Below are positions 1-9,042 of a stretch of 64,000 nucleotides of DNA, piece after piece; position 1 is the stretch's first letter, and every line of letters starts with the position of its first letter. Origin of the DNA: Bacillus sp. V59.32b (GTDB taxonomy: Bacteria; Bacillota; Bacilli; Bacillales; DSM-1321); assembly GCF_003429085.1 (NCBI RefSeq), contig NZ_QVTC01000033.1, positions 16,816 through 80,815 of the forward strand, in the 5' to 3' direction. The notes under the pieces are model-generated. The model was not told where the DNA came from. It did no database searches and worked only from the letters and a program-made list of their open reading frames with translations. A program made the position numbers and the translations under genes.

Positions 1-1007
1 TAATAAAACTCAATCAAGGTCAAGAGAAACGGGTGGAAACTTTATTATTAGATGCTGAAAAGAGCACTGTCGAGAAACAGGAGCAAAAAGAATTGCTGGA
101 GCGTGAAGTAACCTCGATAGTCGGAAGGATTAATAACATCAACAGCCAAATCCAGCATAACTCCGATGCACAGGGGGAAATCAAAACGGCGATAACCGAG
201 GTGGCAGCGGGCAGCCAGACCCAAAGTGAACAAGTGACGATGATTGCCGACCATGCGCATTCCAGTGTTGCTGCCATGAACCAAATGGAAGAAGTAACGG
301 GCGAGTTGTTCCAGGAAACAGAAAAAACAAACACCATTGCCCGGAATGGCGAAGAAAAGGTTAACCACCTGCAAACGGAAATGAATGATCTGAATCAACT
401 GATCACAGATTTAAGTTCAACCTTTGAACATCTTACAAGCAAGATCTACGAAACCAATGAATTAGCGGATACAATTAAAGACATTACAGCCCAAACGAAT
501 TTACTTGCGCTCAACGCAAGTATTGAGGCTGCCAGGGCGGGTGAGGCAGGAAAAGGCTTCTCCGTCGTGGCGGAAGAAATTCGGAAGCTGGCGGAAACAA
601 CCAAGCAAACGACGGAAAACATTGCCCAGAACCTGGTCGAAGTGAATGAAACGAATTCTATTGCCCTCGACAAGATGACCCAAAGCGCTAACAAATTTAC
701 GGAAAGCGTACAAGTGACGAAGGAAGTCTCGGATTACTTCACTGAATTGAATCAGACCGTGGAAGGATTGAACAATAAATTTGGCAACTTTGAAAGCCTA
801 GTCAAGGATGTAAGGGGCAAGTCATCGGAGGTCGAGGTTTCCACCAATGAATTAGCCGCGATCATCGAAGAAGCTTCTTCCGGCCTTGAAGAGATGAGCG
901 CAACCATCGAAACGATCAGCGATGATAATATCCAAATTGCCAACCATATGAAAGAGCTATCCGGAAGCGCCAATCAAATTCGTGATAGTTTTCAATCAAA
1001 CGATTGA
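1..1007 (+). CDS. Methyl-accepting chemotaxis protein, C-terminal signalling part (5' end cut by window)
   Basis: This is the cytoplasmic signalling half of a chemoreceptor. The frame is open to the left edge of the window with no stop, so the gene starts outside it; the GTG at 33 is only an internal codon. The visible 330 or so residues are almost entirely a long helical hairpin. The tip carries the MCP signature ([20 protein letters not shown]), where CheA and CheW dock, and is followed by [17 protein letters not shown]. Glu/Gln-rich stretches on both arms, such as [17 protein letters not shown], are typical adaptation sites. No transmembrane or ligand-binding domain lies within the window, so the stimulus is unknown. 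An HD-GYP gene and a CheW-like gene follow on the same strand, suggesting one signalling unit. The family assignment is secure. Confidence 0.93.
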   Translation, partial: IKLNQGQEKRVETLLLDAEKSTVEKQEQKELLEREVTSIVGRINNINSQIQHNSDAQGEIKTAITEVAAGSQTQSEQVTMIADHAHSSVAAMNQMEEVTGELFQETEKTNTIARNGEEKVNHLQTEMNDLNQLITDLSSTFEHLTSKIYETNELADTIKDITAQTNLLALNASIEAARAGEAGKGFSVVAEEIRKLAETTKQTTENIAQNLVEVNETNSIALDKMTQSANKFTESVQVTKEVSDYFTELNQTVEGLNNKFGNFESLVKDVRGKSSEVEVSTNELAAIIEEASSGLEEMSATIETISDDNIQIANHMKELSGSANQIRDSFQSND

Positions 1008-1075
1008 TTAAAAAATAAAAATAACTACTTAGGTGATGGAGACAGCATTGTTTAATAAGGGAGGATGTAATAACT

Positions 1076-2041
1076 GTGATGAAACCAATGGAATTAATGA
1101 CTGCCCCAAACGAACAACAGAAAATAAAAAAAGTACTAATACTCAACACAGAAATTACATTACAGTCTTCTGTAAACGGTGTGGAAGTGATCCATTTCAA
1201 GCTGGGGAAAGGTGATATATTCAGCAACAGCCCCGACTGGGCAACCAACCCTGATTTTCTAAGATCAATAACGTCATTAAAAGGATCTCTTGAAATTCAT
1301 ATCGGACATGAAAAAATGACCATTAATGGAGGAGATACGACGACAAACATCCCGTCGTTCTCCCCTATCAGATTCAAGGCCATTACAAATTGTGAATTTT
1401 TAATTGTAACATCCGAACCGATATTCGAAGAAATTTATGTAGCCAAAGGGATGAAAATTCATCAGCTTGCTGCCGATATAGAAGAAAAGGACGGGTATAC
1501 ATTAAACCACTGTTCAAGAATCCAACGGCTATCTGATTTAGTTGGAGACAAGCTGGGTCTTCCCAGTGACGAACTGATCACCCTTACATACGGTGCCTTT
1601 TTACACGATATCGGGAAAGTCAAAATTCCTTTGAAAATTTTACAAAAGCCGGGGAAGTTAACCTCAGCCGAATGGAAAGTCATGAAAAAGCATCCTTTGT
1701 ATGGGGCAGAGCTACTGCGGGAAACGGGTTTTGATTATTTAACAAAAGCAAGTCTTATCGTGGAACAGCATCATGAGAGATGGGATGGAAAAGGGTATCC
1801 ATATGGCCTGAAAGGGGAAGAGATCAGCTTGGGTGCTTCAATTGTCTCCGTAGTGGATGCCTATGATGCAATGGTTTCAAATCGGGTATACTGCCCAAGC
1901 CTAAGCAAGGAAGAGGCACTCGAAGAAATCGTCCGCAATCGAGGAACCATGTATCGGCCTGAGATCGTGGACGCGTTTGTTGCAGTTTATGATCAGCTGG
2001 AAATTATTTCACCTTTAACAAAGTATAAAAAAATCAATTAG
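1076..2041 (+). CDS. Cupin-like plus HD-GYP domain protein, probable c-di-GMP phosphodiesterase
   Basis: Residues about 20-125 look like a small beta-rich sensor domain of cupin type (IHFKLGKGDIF, then LKGSLEIHIG). Residues about 140-310 form an HD-GYP domain. The metal-binding HD pair is H177-D178 in HDIGKVKIP, another histidine is H206, and the signature HHERWDGKGYP spans 232-242 with the GYP triplet intact; VVDAYDAM gives a later metal-site aspartate. With these residues present, hydrolysis of cyclic di-GMP is the expected activity. A GTG start at 1076 or an ATG at 1079 is served by GGGAGG at 1059-1064. It sits between a chemoreceptor gene and a cheW-like gene, 10 nt before the latter. The link of c-di-GMP turnover to this chemoreceptor is inferred from position. 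Confidence 0.88.
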   Translation: MMKPMELMTAPNEQQKIKKVLILNTEITLQSSVNGVEVIHFKLGKGDIFSNSPDWATNPDFLRSITSLKGSLEIHIGHEKMTINGGDTTTNIPSFSPIRFKAITNCEFLIVTSEPIFEEIYVAKGMKIHQLAADIEEKDGYTLNHCSRIQRLSDLVGDKLGLPSDELITLTYGAFLHDIGKVKIPLKILQKPGKLTSAEWKVMKKHPLYGAELLRETGFDYLTKASLIVEQHHERWDGKGYPYGLKGEEISLGASIVSVVDAYDAMVSNRVYCPSLSKEEALEEIVRNRGTMYRPEIVDAFVAVYDQLEIISPLTKYKKIN

Positions 2042-2051
2042 GAGGTTAATT

Positions 2052-2519
2052 ATGAATTCTTTAAAGTATATTGTTTTTCGCATAGGCAATCAAGATTTTG
2101 GAGTACCGGTTTCCTTCGTCATTTCGATTGAGAAAGTAATCGATCTTTCCGATTTCCCCCAGATGCCAAAGTATGTAAAAGGACTGACAACCATACGCGA
2201 TGCAGTTGTACCGGTACTCGATATGTCCCAAATTTTGTTTAACCGCACGTTAGAAACGAACGAAGACGGCATTATCATCTTAATCGATATCAACGGCTCC
2301 CAAGTCGGAATGATGGTAAACGAAGCAAAAGAAATTCTCGATGTACCGGAGAGTGAAGTCAAGGAGATAGACGGATTATTCAGTCAAAACGCCTCTTACC
2401 TAATCGGAGTAGTCAGAGCGAACGACACGCTAATCAATCTCCTAAACCCAATCGAGATGCTTCAAAATATCGACGGAATCGATGAAATCATCGAGCAAAG
2501 CCGTCAAACGGTAAACTAG
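2052..2519 (+). CDS. cheW: CheW-like chemotaxis coupling protein
   Basis: A 155-residue single-domain CheW protein, the usual length for the family. It begins with the characteristic strand YIVFRIGNQDFGVPVSFVISIEKV, continues through KGLTTIRDAVVPVLDM and IIILIDINGSQVGMMVNEAKEIL, and ends with a NLLNPIEML strand. There is no receiver domain, so it is not CheV. CheW couples receptors to the CheA kinase. A GGAGG box at 2040-2044 overlaps the preceding stop codon and serves the ATG at 2052, so translation is probably linked to the HD-GYP gene. A terminator follows immediately, so this is the last gene of the unit. It may be an accessory rather than the main CheW, because no other che genes are in view. 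Confidence 0.88.
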   Translation: MNSLKYIVFRIGNQDFGVPVSFVISIEKVIDLSDFPQMPKYVKGLTTIRDAVVPVLDMSQILFNRTLETNEDGIIILIDINGSQVGMMVNEAKEILDVPESEVKEIDGLFSQNASYLIGVVRANDTLINLLNPIEMLQNIDGIDEIIEQSRQTVN

Positions 2520-2529
2520 TAAAAGGGTG

Positions 2530-2560
2530 GCATCACTTTCAAAGTGGTGTCGCTTTTTTT
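2530..2560 (+). terminator. Rho-independent terminator after cheW-like gene
   Basis: A 9-bp stem (GCATCACTT with AAGTGGTGT, two G-U pairs) closes a 3-nt loop and is followed by seven T residues. Confidence 0.8.
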
Positions 2561-2624
2561 GATTCAAGGATAAGTATGAATTCCGCTCGCTTCTCATAAA
2601 GTTATGGAAAAGGGGGCGGCCCAC

Positions 2625-3188
2625 ATGTTTTTACATCATATAGATCAAGATCTTTCCTTGAGGTTGCTGAATGAAAAGGATGCAGAGGAACTCTACAGGC
2701 TGATTGACGGCTCAAGAGATCATCTACGCGAATGGCTGGGCTGGGTCGATTATATTCAGGATGTCAATGATTCAGGAGAATTCATTCACGACCATTTAAA
2801 TGGAGTAATCGAAACCGGTGGATTTCTTAAATCCGCTGGCATCCTATATAAAGGATCCATCGCCGGAATAATTAATTATAACGATATTCATAAACAATAT
2901 AAGATCGGCGTGATCGGATATTGGCTCGGAGAACCATTTCAAGGTAAGGGGATTATGACAAGGGCTTGCAAAGAATTTGTAAACTATGGATTTACAGAGC
3001 TTGGCCTGAACCGCATTGAAATCAGGGCCGCCCCGGAAAATAAAAAAAGCAAAGCTATCCCAGAAAAATTAGGATTCACAAAAGAAGGACAAATCCGGCA
3101 AGCCGAACGGTTATATGACCATTATGTGGATCATGTTGTGTATGGAATGCTGGCGAACGAATGGAGACTTAGTAAAAGAAATGAGTGA
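2625..3188 (+). CDS. GNAT acetyltransferase, YdaF/RimL type
   Basis: A 187-residue N-acetyltransferase of the RimJ/RimL class, closest in general look to B. subtilis YdaF (ribosomal-protein-serine acetyltransferase). The acetyl-CoA binding region is visible as IGYWLGEPFQGKGIMTRA, followed by LGLNRIEIRAAPENKKS and the C-terminal KLGFTKEGQIRQAERL. An upstream in-frame ATG at 2604 exists, but AAAGGGGGCGG (about 2608-2618) lies just before the ATG at 2625, so the later start is preferred. The gene stands alone after a terminator. The true substrate cannot be told from sequence; ribosomal protein or small-molecule amines are both possible for this family. Confidence 0.85.
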   Translation: MFLHHIDQDLSLRLLNEKDAEELYRLIDGSRDHLREWLGWVDYIQDVNDSGEFIHDHLNGVIETGGFLKSAGILYKGSIAGIINYNDIHKQYKIGVIGYWLGEPFQGKGIMTRACKEFVNYGFTELGLNRIEIRAAPENKKSKAIPEKLGFTKEGQIRQAERLYDHYVDHVVYGMLANEWRLSKRNE

Positions 3189-3245
3189 GAAATCCCAAAA
3201 AAACATGAGAATCCGTATACCTGCTGGAAGTAAGATTTTTGCTCA

Positions 3246-3360
3246 AAACAGTAACCCGGCAACAAAAACAGAATTCCCGCAACAAAACAGTGGCCCGGCA
3301 ACAAAAACAGGATTCTCGCAACAAAACAGAGGAAACCCGCAACAAAACCGGACCTCCACC
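3246..3360. repeat. Short tandem array, CCCGCAACAAAAC core
   Basis: About five to six degenerate units of 18-21 bp with the core CCCG(G)CAACAAAAAC(A) and variable tails (agaatt, agtgg, aggatt, agaggaaa). The array lies between the convergent acetyltransferase and AI-2E family genes. One ORF reads through it but has no homology-like features, so it is treated as non-coding. Confidence 0.75.
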
Positions 3361-3375
3361 ACAATAATAAAAATC

Positions 3376-4485
3376 TTATATCTCCAAAATCTTATCCTTA
3401 TCCTTATGAAGTCGATAAAGCCTGTATGCATGGCTGATTATTACTTTTAAAATGGCGTAAAATGGCACGGCGATGATCATCCCGAGCAGTCCACCCATGC
3501 TTCCGGCCACGAGTAACAACAGGATGATGGTGAGAGGATGCAGGTCAAGCTTCCTGCCCATGATGTAAGGAGACGTAAAATTCCCGTCAATTTGCTGGAC
3601 GACGATAGCGACGATGATCACCTTAATGGCCATGAAAGGTGATGTGATGAGTGCAATGATGATGGCCGGAATAATGGCAATGAAAGGACCGATAAACGGG
3701 ATGACATTGGTAAGCATCGCGATGATTGCCAGGATGAGCGAATAATCAATGCCGATGATTAAATACCCGATGTACATCATGACCCCGACGACAAAAGAAA
3801 CGATTGCCTGTCCTTGGATATAGGAGCTTAACGCTTCATCCATATCTTTTACGACTACCTTGGCTTCCTCTGCCTGAAAGTAAGGAAGGAATTTCAGAAC
3901 TCCATTTGAAGCACCTTCACTATCCTTCAAAAGATAGAAAACGATGAAGGGGACCGTCACGATCACGGTAACAATACTTGTAATGACTCCAATGAAATTT
4001 CCGAGATTGCTTCCGATTTCGGGAACGTGTGATCTAAGATAATCACTCACGCTTGCGCTGACTTCTTCAAAGGTGAGATATTCGTTTTCCTGAAATCTAG
4101 AAAACCATGGGCTTTCTCTGAGGTCAAGTATCTGCCCTCTTAGACTATCCACGATGGCAGGCAAATTGTCTATCAAGCTCCTGAATTGATTTTGCAATTC
4201 AGGACCCACGAGAAACACTACCAGAGTGCCGATTCCGATGAACAACAAATAAATCAGAATAATCGACAACGACTTCGGCACCTTTCTGTCATGCAGGAAG
4301 AACACGATCGGCCTTAAGAGATAATAAAGTACACCCGAAATCAAGAAAGGAGGAAAAAGAGTCTGGAAAAAGATAACGAAAGGCCTGAATATGAAATCTA
4401 CCTTAGTAGCCAGTAATATGATGATTAAGATAATAATAAGGCTATACCCGATTCGGAAATATTTTGTATTTGGCAAGACTGACAC
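3376..4485 (-). CDS. AI-2E family transporter-like membrane protein (YueF/PerM type)
   Basis: A 369-residue polytopic membrane protein of the AI-2E transporter family. It has hydrophobic segments near the N-terminus (residues about 12-50 and 70-95), a polar middle region of about 120 residues, and a C-terminal bundle with family features such as LTNVIPFIGPFIAIIPAII and the late VQQIDGNFTSPYIMGRKLDLHPL. Similar proteins in Bacilli (YueF, YtvI) have no proven substrate, and some members elsewhere act in Na+/H+ antiport, so the AI-2 export name should not be taken literally. The gene is transcribed alone towards the repeat array at 3246-3360. The start codon ATG at 4485 is preceded on the minus strand by a GAGGTG sequence. 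Confidence 0.85.
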   Translation of the reverse strand: MSVLPNTKYFRIGYSLIIILIIILLATKVDFIFRPFVIFFQTLFPPFLISGVLYYLLRPIVFFLHDRKVPKSLSIILIYLLFIGIGTLVVFLVGPELQNQFRSLIDNLPAIVDSLRGQILDLRESPWFSRFQENEYLTFEEVSASVSDYLRSHVPEIGSNLGNFIGVITSIVTVIVTVPFIVFYLLKDSEGASNGVLKFLPYFQAEEAKVVVKDMDEALSSYIQGQAIVSFVVGVMMYIGYLIIGIDYSLILAIIAMLTNVIPFIGPFIAIIPAIIIALITSPFMAIKVIIVAIVVQQIDGNFTSPYIMGRKLDLHPLTIILLLLVAGSMGGLLGMIIAVPFYAILKVIISHAYRLYRLHKDKDKILEI

Positions 4486-4801
4486 CTCGTTTGGAGAGTT
4501 TTTGTGTAGAAAGAAAGAAGGATAAACGTTTTCATGTATATAAGAATTATCTCTCTATACCCCTGTATCGCGAAAATTATACCTACATGGATTTCCCATT
4601 CACAATCCGCATGAGAGGATATCCTCCACAAAAAAAACTGCCCCACATTGTCCTTCAACACTCCAAGTGTCCAATATTTCATTTTTTAACCGGACTGTAT
4701 ATAATGGTAGAAGGGACTATTCGCCCATTTGAGTTAATTTACCCCAACAAATAGATTCTGCCATTTTGGTAAATTCATAGAAAAAAAGAGGGAGATAGAG
4801 A
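4486..4801. other. Divergent intergenic region upstream of pbpC
   Basis: 316 bp between the divergent AI-2E family gene and pbpC. An ORF crosses it but has no RBS and no recognisable content. A TATAAT hexamer at 4700-4705 is a candidate -10 element for pbpC; no convincing -35 is seen. GAGGGAG just before 4802 is the pbpC ribosome binding site. Confidence 0.4.
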
Positions 4802-6793
4802 ATGAAGAAGCTGCTTTTGCTTTTCAGTATACTGCTGGTGATAGCCGGGTGTGAGAAAGAGCCTGCACCGGAGGACCGGCTCACCGCGTACACAAAGCTC
4901 TGGAATGAACAAAAATTTGACCAAATGTATGATTATCTGTCAACGGATGCGAAGGAAACATTGAGTAAAAAAGATTTCACGGAACGTTATGAAAAAATCT
5001 ACAAGGACATTGAGGTAAACAACCTAAAGGTGACATATAAGAAACCGGAAGATCCTGAGAATCATGATGAAACGGCGACCCTGCCTTTTTCGGTGAAAAT
5101 GGACACGCTCGCCGGGGCTGTCAGCTTTGATCAGCAGGCCAAGCTTGTAAAAGAGGAGCGCGATGATCAAACGAATTGGTATATTAATTGGAATCCCGGT
5201 TATATCTTTGCGGGAATGAAGGAAAACGATGAAATTGGGATGACGACCGACCCCGCGGTTCGCGGCGAGATTATTGACCGTCTTGAACGAGGGCTGGCCA
5301 TGAACGGAAGTGTTGCCGAGGTTTCGATAGTGCCTGAAAAAATGGCCGATGAGGAAGCTGGCATTATTTCACAGGTTGGCAGTCTGTTAAATATGTCTAA
5401 CGAAGAAATTGAGAAGAAGCTAAACCAATCATGGGTACAGCCGCATATGAGTGTGCCGATTAAAAAAGTCGACCCGGCACAAACTGCCCTGCTGGATAAA
5501 CTGAAAGCGATTCCTTCTGTAGCGATATCAGATGTTGCCGAACGTGTATATCCATATAAAGAAATTACGGCTCATCTGATCGGGTATGTAGGAGCCATTT
5601 CAGCGGAAGAACTGGAAAAGCGGAAAGGAAAAGGCTACAGCGCAAGCGATGTAATTGGAAAGCGAGGCCTTGAACAGATCCTTGAGGACCAGTTAAAAGG
5701 GAAATCAGGTGCGAAAATTTTCATTAAGGGAGAAAATGGGCAGGACAAGGTTGTCGCCGAAACGCCGGCCGAGGAAGGCGAAACCATCATGCTCACGATA
5801 GACGCCGAATTGCAGAAGGATATTTTTGCCCAATATAAAAATGATACCGGGTCTGCCGCAGCGATACACCCACTAACCGGTGAAACGTTGGCGCTCGTTA
5901 GCAGTCCGTCGTTCGACCCGAACAAATTTGTGCTTGGCATTTCAAACGAAGAACGGAAACAACTCGAAGATAATCCGGATAAACCACTGCTAAACCGCTT
6001 TAGCTCGGTATATGCACCCGGTTCGACAATAAAGCCGTTGACCGCAGCGATTTCGCTGAAAAACGGGGTAGATCCAGCGAAGACAATGAAGGTTTCCGGA
6101 AAACAGTGGAGCAAGGAGAATTGGAAGGACCATTCCATTACTAGGGTGAAAGACCCCGGAAAGCCTGTTAATATGTCGGATGCGCTTATCTATTCGGACA
6201 ACATCTACTTTGCACAACGCGCGCTTGAGTTGGGAACCGATAAATTCTCAGACGGACTTAAGAGTTTCGGCTATGAAGAGGAAATGCCGTTTGATTACCC
6301 AATCAAGTCTTCGAAAATAGGCAAAATCGAAAGTGAGGGACGCCTTGCGGACAGCGGCTACGGGCAGGGACAGACACAAATGAGCACACTGCACGTTGCA
6401 ACGGCTTACACGGCCTTTCAGAATGAAGGGAACGTACTCGCTCCATCGTTAATCATTGGCGATAAAACGGAAAAGAAAGTGTGGATAGAGAACGCAATCT
6501 CTGCCGACCAAGCAACGCAGGTCTCAGACATGCTGGAAAAAGTCATCACAGACCCATATGGCACACCGCACTCCGCAAGTGAGCTTGGTATTCCGCTTGC
6601 CGGAAAGACTGGAACCGCGGAAATGAAGAGAACCAAAGCTGAAAAAGGGGCCGAGAACGGCTGGTTTGCCGTTTATAACACCGAAAATCCACGCCTGCTA
6701 ATGGCATGGATGATGGAAAACGTCGAAGACAAGGGTGGCTCCCCTTATGTCGTAGAAAAGGCGAAACCAGTACTAGAAAAGCATTTAAAATAG
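4802..6793 (+). CDS. pbpC: Penicillin-binding protein 3, class B transpeptidase lipoprotein (PBP2a-like)
   Basis: A 663-residue class B penicillin-binding protein, close in length and organisation to B. subtilis PbpC (668 residues) and related to MRSA PBP2a. A lipoprotein signal ends in VIAGC with the lipidated cysteine at residue 17. Residues about 25-140 form the NTF2-like MecA_N domain, about 150-320 the dimerisation domain, and the rest the transpeptidase. All three active-site motifs are present: STIK at 408-411, SDN at 465-467 and KTG at 602-604. It cross-links septal or lateral wall peptidoglycan on the outer membrane face, and members of this group tend to have low beta-lactam affinity. 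The gene is monocistronic, ending in a strong terminator. Confidence 0.93.
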   Translation: MKKLLLLFSILLVIAGCEKEPAPEDRLTAYTKLWNEQKFDQMYDYLSTDAKETLSKKDFTERYEKIYKDIEVNNLKVTYKKPEDPENHDETATLPFSVKMDTLAGAVSFDQQAKLVKEERDDQTNWYINWNPGYIFAGMKENDEIGMTTDPAVRGEIIDRLERGLAMNGSVAEVSIVPEKMADEEAGIISQVGSLLNMSNEEIEKKLNQSWVQPHMSVPIKKVDPAQTALLDKLKAIPSVAISDVAERVYPYKEITAHLIGYVGAISAEELEKRKGKGYSASDVIGKRGLEQILEDQLKGKSGAKIFIKGENGQDKVVAETPAEEGETIMLTIDAELQKDIFAQYKNDTGSAAAIHPLTGETLALVSSPSFDPNKFVLGISNEERKQLEDNPDKPLLNRFSSVYAPGSTIKPLTAAISLKNGVDPAKTMKVSGKQWSKENWKDHSITRVKDPGKPVNMSDALIYSDNIYFAQRALELGTDKFSDGLKSFGYEEEMPFDYPIKSSKIGKIESEGRLADSGYGQGQTQMSTLHVATAYTAFQNEGNVLAPSLIIGDKTEKKVWIENAISADQATQVSDMLEKVITDPYGTPHSASELGIPLAGKTGTAEMKRTKAEKGAENGWFAVYNTENPRLLMAWMMENVEDKGGSPYVVEKAKPVLEKHLK

Positions 6794-6802
6794 AGAAGGT
6801 TC

Positions 6803-6835
6803 AAAGGCGTCATCCATAAATTGGATGACGCCTTT
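6803..6835 (+). terminator. Terminator after pbpC
   Basis: Perfect stem AAAGGCGTCATCCA / TGGATGACGCCTTT with a short loop; the T run is short because the stem itself ends in TTT. Confidence 0.8.
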
Positions 6836-6905
6836 CATTCGGTTCATCACCATAACTGGTGGTTTAATAATGATTAACGTAATATCTCAGTTAATTTGCT
6901 ATAAA

Positions 6906-7093
6906 GTTGATTGGCGAGGATATGCGAGACTCCTCGAAAATGCATACGCATTTTCTCGTGCGGTGCCTATGCATGGATGATGATTCAACGTCCTGCGGGA
7001 AAAACAGGCCAGGGGAGACCCCGGAGGCATGCCCTTTGCCGAGGAGGCTCCCGGGCTGCCCGCGGAAAGCGAGCGCCTGGAGCGGAAATCAAC
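6906..7093. repeat. GC-rich Bacillaceae-type interspersed repeat, MITE-like
   Basis: A 188-bp element much richer in GC than its surroundings, bounded by the inverted ends GTTGATT (6906-6912) and AATCAAC (7087-7093). It contains the phrases GCGAGACTCCT, CAGGCCAGGGGAGACCCC, GAGGAGGCTCCCGGGC and GCCTGGAGCGGAAATCAAC, which I recognise as a repeat widely scattered in Bacillaceae intergenic regions. A private hairpin, GAAAATGC-ATAC-GCATTTTC, sits inside the left part. No ORF in it is credible. The first bases of another copy appear at the right end of the window (63983-64000). Confidence 0.8.
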
Positions 7094-7303
7094 GGATAAT
7101 CAAAAACTTAAACCACATTTTTTGGTGAAGAACCTTCATTTCCATATGCCTTACATAAATTTCATATGGATTTTTTGTAAAAAAAACATTGATAATAATA
7201 GCTTTTTTCTTGATAATGGAAATAGGACTTTTTACCATTCGACAACTTTTTAAAGTATACATAAATGATGATAAATTGATTTAGGAACAAGGAGGAAAGT
7301 CAC

Positions 7304-8737
7304 TTGCAGTTCACAACGGGTAACGAGAACTCTTTAAATATATTTATTGATGAAAACGAGGATACTAATCTACATTTGGCCCTCAATTACTCTAGAGATT
7401 TAATTTCCATACATAATAAAAATGGTACGTTTACTTACGTTTCTCCTTCGGCCACTTCTATGCTTGGATATGCCCAACATGAATTGCATAAAAATAGCCT
7501 CTTTGAATATTGTCATCCTAATGATCAAGAAGAACTGAAGAAAAAATTCAAGGAATACATCCATAACAGCGACGAAAGAAAAAGATTCCGTTTCCGACGA
7601 AAAGAAGGGGATTATATTTGGCTGGAGATGAACTGCTCTAGTATCAATAATGACCAACTGGTATGCATATCCCGGGACATTACCGAGCAAATGATAACAG
7701 AGGAAGAAATTCTGGAGACTCAGGAAAAATATCGATTATTAGTAGAGTTCTCAAAGGATACAATCGGGATGCTAACCGAATCTGGAGTCTGGACGTATAT
7801 CAATGATGAGGGAAAGAAACTGCTAGGTTTTACAAGCAGCAACGAAATTGTAGGAACGTCATTATATGACTATATTTCTCCTTCTGACCATACCGTTTTA
7901 AACAGCTTTCTTACTGCTAAACAGAACATCAATTTCGAAAAAAACCTGACCCGGATCGATGGAGAAGTGAGGAAAGTAGAAATTCAGCTCATACCCACCG
8001 TTTTTAAAAACCGAAAAATCTTTCAAATCATCATCAAAGATATAACCGGGCAAAAGAAAACGGAAGAACAATTGCAAAATGCCGAAAAACTGTCCATCGT
8101 AGGCCAATTGGCAGCCGGAATCGCTCATGAAATCCGTAATCCGTTAACCGCCATCAAAGGGTTTGCCCAATTTTTAACGGAGGATAAGTCGAGCCATTAT
8201 GGTGAGGTTATTTTAACGGAATTAGAACGAATAGAAGGAATCGTGAATGATTTGCTGGTGTTGGCGAAACCTGAATCGAATAACTTCGAACAAGTCAATC
8301 TCGTAAATGTTGTCAAAAGTGTCGTCGTTCTCCTTAACTCTGAAGCAGTGCTTTCTAATATTGCCATTGATATAAGTTATGAACAACCAGAACTGACAAT
8401 AAGTTGCGAAATTGATAAGATCAAACAAGTGGTTATTAATGTCATAAAGAACTCTATCGAGGCTATGCCAGACGGTGGAAATATCAGAGTCACTGTAAAA
8501 AAAGACAGAAATTTTGCATTGGTTAGCGTTCAAGATGAAGGAGTAGGTATTCCGGAGGAGCGTTTATCCAAAATCGGCGAACCTTTTTTCAGCACAAAGG
8601 AAAAAGGAACCGGTTTAGGACTAATGATATGCAATAAAATTATCAAAAATCATGGTGGCAACTTACATATAAAAAGCAAAGAAAATGAGGGAACTACCGT
8701 TATCATTCTCCTGCCGTTGTTTGAAGACCGGAGATAA
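7304..8737 (+). CDS. PAS-PAS sensor histidine kinase, sporulation-kinase-like
   Basis: A 477-residue soluble sensor kinase. Two PAS domains lie at about 22-130 (ending CISRDITEQM) and 138-252 (ending IIIKDITGQKKTEEQL). The HisKA domain follows with the phosphoacceptor at H275 in AAGIAHEIRNPLTAIKGFAQ, the form typical of the KinA-KinE group that feeds the Spo0A phosphorelay. The ATPase domain shows the N box (INVIKNSIEAMPDGG), the G1 box DEGVGIP and the G2 box KGTGLGLMICNKI. There are no membrane segments and no adjacent response regulator, so it is an orphan kinase. The start is TTG at 7304, supported by AAGGAGGAAAG at 7289-7299. Which kin gene it matches cannot be decided. Confidence 0.9.
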   Translation: MQFTTGNENSLNIFIDENEDTNLHLALNYSRDLISIHNKNGTFTYVSPSATSMLGYAQHELHKNSLFEYCHPNDQEELKKKFKEYIHNSDERKRFRFRRKEGDYIWLEMNCSSINNDQLVCISRDITEQMITEEEILETQEKYRLLVEFSKDTIGMLTESGVWTYINDEGKKLLGFTSSNEIVGTSLYDYISPSDHTVLNSFLTAKQNINFEKNLTRIDGEVRKVEIQLIPTVFKNRKIFQIIIKDITGQKKTEEQLQNAEKLSIVGQLAAGIAHEIRNPLTAIKGFAQFLTEDKSSHYGEVILTELERIEGIVNDLLVLAKPESNNFEQVNLVNVVKSVVVLLNSEAVLSNIAIDISYEQPELTISCEIDKIKQVVINVIKNSIEAMPDGGNIRVTVKKDRNFALVSVQDEGVGIPEERLSKIGEPFFSTKEKGTGLGLMICNKIIKNHGGNLHIKSKENEGTTVIILLPLFEDRR

Positions 8738-8834
8738 AAAGCTTGCAGCCGTCGGAAGAAGCATAGGGATCTACATAGGGAAATTTACACCTTCTCGCTT
8801 GTGAAGCTAAATACCTATATAACTATTAGCCATA

Positions 8835-8863
8835 AAGATTCCGATTTTCGGATTCTTTTTTTT
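8835..8863 (+). terminator. Terminator after the PAS kinase
   Basis: Stem AGATTCCGA / TCGGATTCT with one mismatch, followed by a run of T residues. Confidence 0.65.
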
Positions 8864-9016
8864 ATGAACTTATTAGACTATTTTAAGAAATTCTTTTCCG
8901 TTTTTTTTTGATTATTGGGTCAAATTACATGAAAAAAAACATAAAATATCAAAAAAAACCAAGAAAATGTAAAAAATTTGACGAAACATGTTGAATTATT
9001 AGTAAATTAGTTGTAT

Positions 9017-9022
9017 TATAAT
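9017..9022 (+). promoter_or_regulatory. Candidate -10 element for the riboswitch transcript
   Basis: TATAAT at 9017-9022 lies about 20 nt before the first helix of the c-di-GMP aptamer, the right distance for a transcript beginning just upstream of it. The best -35 candidate, TTGAAT at 8991-8996, has a long 20-nt spacer, so the -35 is uncertain. Confidence 0.55.
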
Positions 9023-9042
9023 GGTAATAAAAATGTGAAAAA

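Noticed and set aside
3115..3450. Plus-strand ORF through the CAACAAAA repeats
   Set aside because: It is the repeat array read in a frame left over from the acetyltransferase end; low complexity and no RBS.
4464..4754. 96-residue ORF upstream of pbpC
   Set aside because: No RBS, unlikely amino acid composition, and it starts inside the AI-2E family gene on the other strand.
7238..7244. Spo0A box (TTCGACA) upstream of the PAS kinase
   Set aside because: The 7-mer also occurs near 13170, 20930 and 36645, and its complement near 31550; this is about the number expected by chance in 64 kb.
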